DNA from: an uncultured Acidobacteriota bacterium
GTDB lineage: Bacteria > Acidobacteriota > Thermoanaerobaculia > Gp7-AA8
Length of the DNA: 8,152 nucleotides
Assembly: GCA_946887105.1 (NCBI GenBank)
Contig: CAMPKJ010000223.1
Span: 1-8,152, forward strand
Reading direction: 5' to 3'
Under the pieces are notes generated by a model. That model did not search any database and was not told the DNA's origin. It saw only the letters and a list, made by a program, of their open reading frames with translations. The translations under genes were made by a program, and so were the position numbers. Each line of letters starts with the position of its first letter. The stretch's first letter is position 1. Below are positions 1-5,931 of the stretch, piece after piece.

Positions 1-2123
1 TTGATTCCGTCGACGTGCCGCTGATGCCAGCTCTCCAGTTCCGTTCCGCGCACGAACTCGTTGAACGCGCCGATGGACGGGCCGCAGTACACCTGGTAAT
101 TCACTTTTTCCGCGGGGTCGCCGGCCACGGCCAGGCGCGCGGCGCGGTCGAGATACCACTTGAACACCATCGCCATTTTCTGTTTCGGCGCGATCGTTTC
201 CGCATGCAGTTCTTCCACGATTGCGTCGAAGGACCGGCGGAAGTACGTGTTCTGGATCGTATCTCTCGTCTTCGCGTCGATCGCCTCGAGGGACTCGTAC
301 TGTTGATAGAGCTCGTACAGTTTCCGCGCCCTGGCCGGAAAGAACACACCGCGCTTGAGCACCTGCACTTTTCCGCCGAGCTCGAACAGATCGGCGGCGG
401 GCGCATAGTCGGCGTCCTGCACGCCCGCGCTCTGCAGGAGGTCTTTCACCGCATCACTCGTGGCCGCCTCGGGCGTGCATTGATTGATCGATCCGGTGAC
501 GAGAAACTCCGCGCCGAGCACCAGCGCCGCGGCAGCAGCCTCGGGTGCGCCGATACCGCCGGCCGCGCCGACGCGAATCGCCATCGCGTGGCGGCGCTCC
601 TTCATCACCGCATCGCGCAGGCGCGTGATGGCCGGCATCAGCGCGTACGGCGAGCCCATCGTGGTCGGGCCGCCGCCGTCCGCTTCGACGCAGATGTCCC
701 CACTCACCGGCAAGGCCCGCGCCGCCTGCGCCTCGACCTCGGTGAGCTTGCCCGCTTCGACGAGCTTCGCGATCAGCCGCTCCGGCGCGGGACTCATGAA
801 CGCCTGCGCCACCTCGGGATGCGAGACTCTCGCGAGCACGCGATTCGCGGCCACGAATCCGTCGCCGTCGCGACGCGCGCCTTTGTAGCGATACCAGACC
901 AGCGGCGCGCTGATCTGCAGATATCCCGACGCTTCCACATTGCGCACGCCGCGCCGGAGGAACAGCGCCACCAGCGCCTCCTCGGCGGCCGGATCCTCGA
1001 GCTGCGCGCGCAGGCTCATTCCGCAGACGCGATCGCCGATCCGGTCGATGGCGTTCTCGATCGCACGCACATCGAGACCGCTCGTACCGAAGAACGACAG
1101 CATCCCCGCGCCGCTCATCCGCGCCACGAGCTCGACGCCCGAGATGCCGTACGGCATCGAGCCGGCGACGCACGCGTAGCGCACTCCATACTCCACGCGG
1201 AACGCGGCGCTGCCGAGCGATTCCGCGCTGAAACGGCCGGCGGAAATGCTCGCTGCAGGAGTCTCCATCACCAGCGGTGCCGCTTCCTTCTGGATGGTCT
1301 TGAAGAGATTGGTCAGGACCGTTCCCGGCCCGATCTCCTGCACCGCGTCGACGCCGCGCGCGATCAGGTAGCGCATGCTGTCGGTCCACTGCACCGGCGC
1401 GTGAATCTGCTTCGCCAGCAGCGCCTTCACCCCATCCGCATCGTGCGGACGCGCGGTGACGTTGGCGATCACCGGAAACCGCGGCGGCGCGAACGTGAAC
1501 GGCTCGAGGAAGGACGCGAACTCGCGCGCCGCCTCGTCCATGTAGCGCGAATGAAAGGCGGCGCTGACATTGAGGATCATGCAGCGACGCGCGCCGGCGG
1601 CCTCGATCGGCTTCACCAGTGACTCCAGCACATTGCGAGGTCCGGAGAGCACGGTCTGGCTCGGCGCGTTGTAGTTCGCGACGTCGATCGCATCCGCTCC
1701 CTGCTCGCGCAGCACGGCCTCGAGCTTCGGCAGATCCATGCCGATCACCGCGGCCATGCCGCCGTCGCGCGCACGCGCCATCAGCTCGCCGCGCTGCTGG
1801 ACCAGGCGCAGGCCGGCCTCGAAATCGAAAACGCCGGCGGCGAACAGCGCGTCGTACTCGCCGAGGCTGTGGCCGGCCGCCATCGCCGGGGGCGCCTCGC
1901 TGCGCAGGCGCTCCATGTACGTCATCGCGTTCACGACGTACAACGCCACCTGCGTATATCGGGTGTTCCCGAGCTGCTTGTCCGGATCCTCGAGACACAA
2001 CCTGCGGATCGAATAGCCGAGGATGGCGTCGGCTTTTGCGGTGACGTCGGCGAAACGATCGAACAACTCGCCACCCATCCCCTTCTGCTGTGAGCCCTGG
2101 CCGGGAAACACGTACGCGATCAT
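1..2123 (-). CDS. Fused malonyl-acyltransferase / PfaD-type FMN enoylreductase (trans-AT PKS AT-ER), 3' end cut by window edge
   Basis: 707 codons are visible without a stop; perhaps 40-50 C-terminal residues are missing, judged from the usual PfaD ending. The protein should act in the cytoplasm, loading malonyl groups onto ACPs of AT-less PKS modules and reducing enoyl-ACP intermediates in trans, like LnmG, RhiG or PksE. Residues about 1-285 are a FabD-type AT: GQGSQ at 8-12, nucleophile motif GHSLGEY at 84-90 (Ser86), Arg111, and AFHSRYM at 189-195 (His191), a pattern typical of malonyl specificity. Residues about 295-707 are a PfaD/2-nitropropane-dioxygenase-like TIM barrel: MSGAGMLSFFGTSGL at 336-350, AANRVLARVSHPEV near 425-438, GAAGGIGAPEAA at 519-530, TGSINQ at 543-548, and the C-terminal VFKWYLDR (653-660) and YCGPSIGAFN (679-688) blocks. 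Odd: the usual EADSGGHTD stretch reads EADGGGPTT (480-488), so the conserved His is Pro486. The ATG overlaps the ABC gene's stop (ATGA), indicating translational coupling. Identity is confident; retention of ER activity is uncertain. Confidence 0.93.
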   Translation of the reverse strand, partial: MIAYVFPGQGSQQKGMGGELFDRFADVTAKADAILGYSIRRLCLEDPDKQLGNTRYTQVALYVVNAMTYMERLRSEAPPAMAAGHSLGEYDALFAAGVFDFEAGLRLVQQRGELMARARDGGMAAVIGMDLPKLEAVLREQGADAIDVANYNAPSQTVLSGPRNVLESLVKPIEAAGARRCMILNVSAAFHSRYMDEAAREFASFLEPFTFAPPRFPVIANVTARPHDADGVKALLAKQIHAPVQWTDSMRYLIARGVDAVQEIGPGTVLTNLFKTIQKEAAPLVMETPAASISAGRFSAESLGSAAFRVEYGVRYACVAGSMPYGISGVELVARMSGAGMLSFFGTSGLDVRAIENAIDRIGDRVCGMSLRAQLEDPAAEEALVALFLRRGVRNVEASGYLQISAPLVWYRYKGARRDGDGFVAANRVLARVSHPEVAQAFMSPAPERLIAKLVEAGKLTEVEAQAARALPVSGDICVEADGGGPTTMGSPYALMPAITRLRDAVMKERRHAMAIRVGAAGGIGAPEAAAAALVLGAEFLVTGSINQCTPEAATSDAVKDLLQSAGVQDADYAPAADLFELGGKVQVLKRGVFFPARARKLYELYQQYESLEAIDAKTRDTIQNTYFRRSFDAIVEELHAETIAPKQKMAMVFKWYLDRAARLAVAGDPAEKVNYQVYCGPSIGAFNEFVRGTELESWHQRHVDGI

Positions 2124-4207
2124 CGGAGCGTTACCGCTTCCACGTCGATCACCTCGCCGGTCTGCAGTTTCCAGAGCGAGGCATAGATCCCGCCGCGCTC
2201 GAGCAACTCCTCGTGCGTTCCCGCCTCGGCGATGCGGCCGCGCTCGAGCACATTGATGCGATCCGCGTGACGCACCGTCGACAGGCGATGGGCGATCAGA
2301 ATCACCGTGCGGTCCTGCGCAAGCCGGTTGATGGCGCGCTGGATCAGCGCCTCGGTCTCGTTGTCGACCGCCGACGTCGCTTCGTCGAGCACGAGGATCG
2401 GCGCGTTCTTGAGCAACGCCCGCGCGATCGAAATGCGCTGCCGCTGTCCGCCGGAGAGATTCACGCCCCGCTCGCCGACCATGGTCTCGAACCCGTTCGG
2501 CGTCTCCATGATGAAATCGAGCACGCCGGCGCCGCGGGCGGCCTCGATCACCTCTTCGCGCGAGGCCTCCGGATTTCCGTAGCGGATGTTCTCGTAGATC
2601 GTGCCCTGGAACAGAAACACTTCCTGGCTCACGAAGGCGATGGTGCGACGCAGGTCGTGCAGATCGACCTCGCGGATGTCGACATCATCGAGCAGGATCC
2701 GCCCCTTTTCGATGTCGTAGAAGCGCAGCAGCAACTTCACCAGCGTGCTCTTTCCGGCGCCGGTCACGCCGACGAAGGCCACGGTCTGGTTCATCGGAAT
2801 GTGCAGCGAGAAATCGCGGAAGACGTCCGGATCGTCGCCATAGCCGAACGTCAGATCCTCGAAGCGCAGGTCGCCGCGCACGTCCTCGGCGGCCAGTGGC
2901 AAAGGCCCGCCGTGAATGGTCGGCTGCACGCTCAGCAGGTCGATCAGACGATCGGACGCCGCGGCGGCATTGAGATAGAGATCGTAGTCGTGATCGAGTC
3001 CGCTCATCGACGACACCAGCCGCGGCAGCAGGAAGATCAGCAGCATGTAGTACGTCGAGGTCAGCGAGCCGGAGATCACCAGGGCGCCGGTGTAGATCAT
3101 CGGCAGCGAGATGCCGGCGGTGATGCTGTAGCGGATGAGATTCGCGTAGGTGGAGCTCAACCGCTGCGCCGCATCCGAGGCCAGACGCTGCTGGTTGCTG
3201 GCCTGGGCCACGCGCTGCAGCTCGAACTGCTCGGCGGTGAAGCTCTTGATCGTGGCCATGCCGGAGAGACTGTTCGAGATGCCCTGCCCCGTGCGCCCTT
3301 CCGCGACGCCCTGCTCGCGATAACGGTCGGCGAGCCGGCCGCGGAAACGGCGCGAGAGCGCGATGCACACCGGCGCCGCCGTGAGCGCGAGCAGAAACGA
3401 GACCGGCGAGATGAAGAGCAGGAACGCGCCGCCGGTGACGAATGTCGTGGCCTTGTGGATCGCCGAGTGCGGCACGGTCTCCAGGAAGCGCTGCACGTGC
3501 ATGACGTCGTCGTGCACGATGCTGCGCAGCTGATCGGTGGACGTGCCTTCGATGTAGGCCATGTCCAGTCCTTCGAGATACGCGAACGCGTTCACGCGCA
3601 GCGCGTGCTCGATCTCCGTCGAGTACTCGTGCCACTCCTTGTTGGCCTTGTGCTCGAGCACGAGCTCGACCGCCTCGGAGCCGAGGAAAAAGGCGCCGAG
3701 CGCGAGGAGCTGCGAAAACGCGGACGTCAATCCGATCGCCTTCAGAATCGCCAACGGCCCGCCGATGGTCACGCCGACCATCAGGCCGAGCGTGACCGGC
3801 GCGAGGAGCGACGTCGCGGTCGAGGCCAGCGAGTAGCCGCTCATCTTCCAGCGCGAGTGGCGCTTCGAATCGGCGGCATCGGCCAGCGTGCGGATGGAAC
3901 TGAAGCCGGAGCGCGCCAACGAAGTGCGCCTGACCACTGCCTTCGTTTCGCGTTTCGGCGGCGCAACGCCGGTGAGGATCTCCACCAGCAACGCGTGCAC
4001 GCTGATGCCGAGGGATGGCTCGTGAAACGTGATCAGCACGCGTCCCGTGAGCGGATTCGCCGCCGCCTCTTTCACGCCGGCATGCGCCCGCATCGCGATC
4101 TCGAGCTGTTCCGCGAGCGTCGGCTGCCGGCGCAGCCCTTCGATCTCCCAACGCTCCCGTCCCGGCAGCGCGGAACAGAGACGCAGGGCCGGGGCGCTCG
4201 CGCTCAC
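2120..4207 (-). CDS. ABC exporter half-transporter (TMD-NBD) with N-terminal HMA-like domain
   Basis: A 695-residue inner-membrane ABC exporter half-transporter that should work as a dimer. Residues about 5-82 form an HMA-like ferredoxin-fold segment (LPGRERW at 14-20, ANPLTGRVLI at 50-59) without the CxxC metal-binding pair. Residues about 125-415 are a type-IV exporter membrane domain with hydrophobic stretches near 130-155, 160-185, 255-285 and 360-395. The nucleotide-binding domain spans about 447-685: Walker A GVTGAGKST at 480-488, Q-loop Gln528, signature LSGGQ at 584-588, Walker B ILVLDEA at 604-610, and H-loop His640. All ATPase motifs are intact. The start is GTG; its last two bases form the upstream gene's TGA (GTGA overlap), and no clear ribosome-binding site precedes it, which fits coupling. 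Lying between a glycosyltransferase and a PKS acyltransferase, it most likely exports the cluster product or its glycoside. Substrate assignment is inference; lipid or peptide export cannot be excluded. Confidence 0.93.
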   Translation of the reverse strand: MSASAPALRLCSALPGRERWEIEGLRRQPTLAEQLEIAMRAHAGVKEAAANPLTGRVLITFHEPSLGISVHALLVEILTGVAPPKRETKAVVRRTSLARSGFSSIRTLADAADSKRHSRWKMSGYSLASTATSLLAPVTLGLMVGVTIGGPLAILKAIGLTSAFSQLLALGAFFLGSEAVELVLEHKANKEWHEYSTEIEHALRVNAFAYLEGLDMAYIEGTSTDQLRSIVHDDVMHVQRFLETVPHSAIHKATTFVTGGAFLLFISPVSFLLALTAAPVCIALSRRFRGRLADRYREQGVAEGRTGQGISNSLSGMATIKSFTAEQFELQRVAQASNQQRLASDAAQRLSSTYANLIRYSITAGISLPMIYTGALVISGSLTSTYYMLLIFLLPRLVSSMSGLDHDYDLYLNAAAASDRLIDLLSVQPTIHGGPLPLAAEDVRGDLRFEDLTFGYGDDPDVFRDFSLHIPMNQTVAFVGVTGAGKSTLVKLLLRFYDIEKGRILLDDVDIREVDLHDLRRTIAFVSQEVFLFQGTIYENIRYGNPEASREEVIEAARGAGVLDFIMETPNGFETMVGERGVNLSGGQRQRISIARALLKNAPILVLDEATSAVDNETEALIQRAINRLAQDRTVILIAHRLSTVRHADRINVLERGRIAEAGTHEELLERGGIYASLWKLQTGEVIDVEAVTLR

Positions 4208-4596
4208 TCGGTCACCGGGCGCGCCGCTTGCGCTTCCATCACCAGATCCTCGACGTCCTCCGACAGCGTGGCCTGGATTTCCTCCATGGTCATGCCCTCG
4301 GAAAGATGCTTGCGCACGCGATCCTCGAGCGGCTCCTTGCGATTCGCCGACTCCTTCACGCGCGACCAGAGACTCTTGCCGTTGATCGACTTGCTGAGCG
4401 AATTCGCGATCGCCAGCAGCACCAGCGGCTGCCCGAACACGGCCACACCCACGATCGCCGCGCCGGCGTGCAGCAGGCCGGAGCCGAGCTTGCCGTCGAT
4501 GATCTGACTCGCGCCCGGCATGATCAGCAGCTCGCCCGCGACCTTCACGGCGTTGGTGACGGTGGTCTTGGTGTCGGTCGATTCAGGACTGGACAT
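4204..4596 (-). CDS. Small membrane protein of unknown function, DUF6072-like
   Basis: A 130-residue protein. After a polar Ser/Thr-rich N-terminus (1-12) comes an amphipathic stretch containing VTNAVKVAGELLIMPGAS (13-30) and IIDGKLGSG (32-40). One clear hydrophobic segment follows (about 41-66), then NSLSKSINGKSLW (65-77) and a charged, probably helical C-terminus (80-125). From memory, the KVAGE..xxPGAS...DG pattern and the SKS.NGK..W motif resemble the DUF6072 family, but I cannot search to confirm this. The gene starts 9 bp after the glycosyltransferase stop with a good Shine-Dalgarno, and it overlaps the ABC gene by 4 bp (GTGA). That arrangement, and its neighbour's HMA-like extension, suggest an accessory subunit or membrane partner of the exporter. 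No catalytic motif is visible. The gene is surely real; its function is unknown. Confidence 0.85.
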   Translation of the reverse strand: MSSPESTDTKTTVTNAVKVAGELLIMPGASQIIDGKLGSGLLHAGAAIVGVAVFGQPLVLLAIANSLSKSINGKSLWSRVKESANRKEPLEDRVRKHLSEGMTMEEIQATLSEDVEDLVMEAQAARPVTE

Positions 4597-4602
4597 CGAT
4601 CG

Positions 4603-4607
4603 TCCTC
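4603..4607 (-). promoter_or_regulatory. Ribosome-binding site of the small membrane protein gene
   Basis: GAGGA on the minus strand lies 6 nt before the ATG at 4596-4594. It overlaps the TGA stop (4608-4606) of the glycosyltransferase gene, so ribosomes finishing that gene can reinitiate. It is the clearest Shine-Dalgarno in the leftward operon. Confidence 0.7.
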
Positions 4608-5832
4608 ACGAAGCGCGTGCCTGACGCACCTCGAGACCGGCGTAGCGAAGGATCTCCTGTGCCGCGTACGCAACGCCGGGCGCGTTCCTGAAGCTCTGCG
4701 ACACTTCGGCGCTGCGCTGCCTGTATTGCGGATCGCCGAGGATGGTCTGCACCGCCGCGCGCAGACCGCCCGGCGTGAGCTTCCGCAGCACGATGCCGGC
4801 ACCCGCTTCGGCGACGCGGCGTGCGTTCAGCGCCTGCTCGCCGGTCACCGGAATCAGGATCATCGGCACCTGGAAGACCATCGCCTCGGTGACGCTGTTC
4901 ATCCCGCCCTGCGAGATGAAGAGATCCGCCCGTTCGAGCACCTGCAGTTGCGGCACCGAGGGGAAGACCGAGACGTTCCGCGGAACGTCGGCGCCGGACA
5001 GGAGCCGCGCGCCATCGCCGGCGGAAACGACCACGCGCACATCGAGATCGCGCAGCGCGCCGAAGCAATCGCGATAGAGCTGCACGTTCCGGTTGAGGAT
5101 GGTCCCCATCGACAGATAGACCAGCGGCTTCCCGGCGCTGTCGAAATCGAAACCGTCGCCGTCGGAGCCTCGTTCAATCGACGGGCCGATGAACTTGTAC
5201 GTGTCGTCGAACGTCTCGCCCTGCGGTTGCCAGTCCCGCGTGGCGTAGACGATGTTGAGCTTCTCGGGCGCGGTCGAGAAATCGACGAGATCGATCCGCC
5301 CTTTCGGCGGCACCGGCAAGCCGCATTTCTGCAAGCGCTCGTGCTGCTTCGCGATCAGTGCGCCGAGCTTCTTTCCGTGCGGCGTGAGCAAGAGGTAGTA
5401 GAAGAACTTCAGCGTCTCGCCGGGCGTGTTGAGCGACTTCAGGATCGACTCGTTCATGGCGAACGACGAGATCGAGGAGACGGCCGGGATCTTCAGGTAC
5501 GCGGCGATGCACTTCGCCCAGCCGCACACGCCGTCGTGGATGATGAGGTCGGGCCTCATCGCCGCGAGCTCGTCGAACATGCGCTCGTAGAGGATGTCCG
5601 CGCGCTCGAACATGATGTTCGTGGAGTGCACGAGGTTCTGCCCGAGCTCCATGGCAGGCAGCGCGACGCCGTAATCGCGGAACTCCGCGCCCGTCGCGGC
5701 GACCGGCTCGCGGAATGCCGCGGCGGCGTAATAGAGGACGTCGTGACCGGCGCGCACGAGCTCGCGCACGAGCCCGAGCGTCGGGTTGATGTGCCCGTGT
5801 TCCGGAAAGCTCAGAAACGCGATTTTCGACAC
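4606..5832 (-). CDS. MGT-family (macrolide-type, GT-B/GT1) glycosyltransferase
   Basis: 408 residues from a GTG start; it should transfer a sugar from a UDP donor to a small-molecule hydroxyl in the cytoplasm. The N-terminal GT-B half begins SKIAFLSFPEHGHINPTLG, with His14 as the likely catalytic base and Asp100 (IIHDGVCGWAKC) as its partner. The donor half contains PLVYLSMGTI (236-245), the FPSVPQLQVLERADLFISQGG region (290-310), and NSVTEAMVFQVPMILIPVTGEQALNARRV (312-340). Odd: the usual HGG of the donor motif is QGG (Gln308), and the usual DQ is EQ (332-333). Start choice: family members normally begin right at this motif. An upstream in-frame ATG at 5916 has an AAGGA 9 nt before it and would add 28 residues. 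However, that extension is rich in codons rare here (CTA, TCT, AGA, AGG, CTT) and leaves almost no room for divergent promoters. First gene of the leftward operon. Likely role: self-protective glycosylation, or tailoring, of the polyketide. Family is confident; acceptor and sugar are inferred. Confidence 0.9.
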   Translation of the reverse strand: MSKIAFLSFPEHGHINPTLGLVRELVRAGHDVLYYAAAAFREPVAATGAEFRDYGVALPAMELGQNLVHSTNIMFERADILYERMFDELAAMRPDLIIHDGVCGWAKCIAAYLKIPAVSSISSFAMNESILKSLNTPGETLKFFYYLLLTPHGKKLGALIAKQHERLQKCGLPVPPKGRIDLVDFSTAPEKLNIVYATRDWQPQGETFDDTYKFIGPSIERGSDGDGFDFDSAGKPLVYLSMGTILNRNVQLYRDCFGALRDLDVRVVVSAGDGARLLSGADVPRNVSVFPSVPQLQVLERADLFISQGGMNSVTEAMVFQVPMILIPVTGEQALNARRVAEAGAGIVLRKLTPGGLRAAVQTILGDPQYRQRSAEVSQSFRNAPGVAYAAQEILRYAGLEVRQARAS

Positions 5833-5931
5833 GTCCAGACCGAGAAGCCTCGCATGAGCATGGCTTCTTTTCTGTCCCGATCGAGACGTAAGGATGTCGT
5901 GCTCATCCCCTAGCATGGCAATCAATCCTTC
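5833..5931. promoter_or_regulatory. Divergent intergenic region, putative bidirectional promoter
   Basis: A 99-bp gap between the divergent start codons of the glycosyltransferase (GTG 5832) and hexosaminidase (ATG 5932) genes, visibly lower in G+C than its flanks. Promoters of both transcription units should lie here or just inside the genes. I see no convincing -35/-10 pair. Besides the hairpin it has a direct repeat of AGCATGGC (5857-5864 and 5912-5919), whose copies start 55 bp apart. A possible AAGGA on the minus strand at 5926-5930 would serve only the alternative upstream start of the glycosyltransferase. Confidence 0.45.
5843..5868. promoter_or_regulatory. Hairpin in the divergent intergenic region
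   Basis: A perfect 7-bp inverted repeat, AGAAGCC (5843-5849) and GGCTTCT (5862-5868), encloses a 12-nt loop that itself contains ATG-AG-CAT. On the plus strand the right arm runs into a T-rich stretch (TTCTTTTCTG), so it could read as a weak intrinsic terminator or attenuator upstream of the hexosaminidase. Read leftward it would sit in the 5' leader of the glycosyltransferase mRNA. It could instead be a repressor operator. The function cannot be decided from sequence. Confidence 0.35.

Noticed and set aside
15..1622. A 535-codon plus-strand open frame, and a 514-codon minus-strand frame at 454-1998
   Set aside because: Both are shadows of the AT-ER gene, whose correct minus-strand frame has FabD and PfaD motifs throughout but no stop before the window edge.
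2090..4507. An 805-codon plus-strand open frame opposite the ABC transporter and the small membrane protein gene
   Set aside because: It is low-complexity, Arg/His/Glu-rich translation typical of antisense reading of high-GC genes. It has no recognisable domain, and the minus-strand frames carry intact ABC motifs.
5843..5870. Firm call of a rho-independent terminator on the plus strand
   Set aside because: The stem is only 7 bp with a 12-nt loop and an interrupted T-tract, and no plus-strand gene ends just before it. It is kept only as a low-confidence regulatory hairpin.
4228..5913. A 561-codon plus-strand open frame opposite the glycosyltransferase
   Set aside because: Antisense shadow with no family motifs; the opposing minus strand encodes a clear glycosyltransferase.
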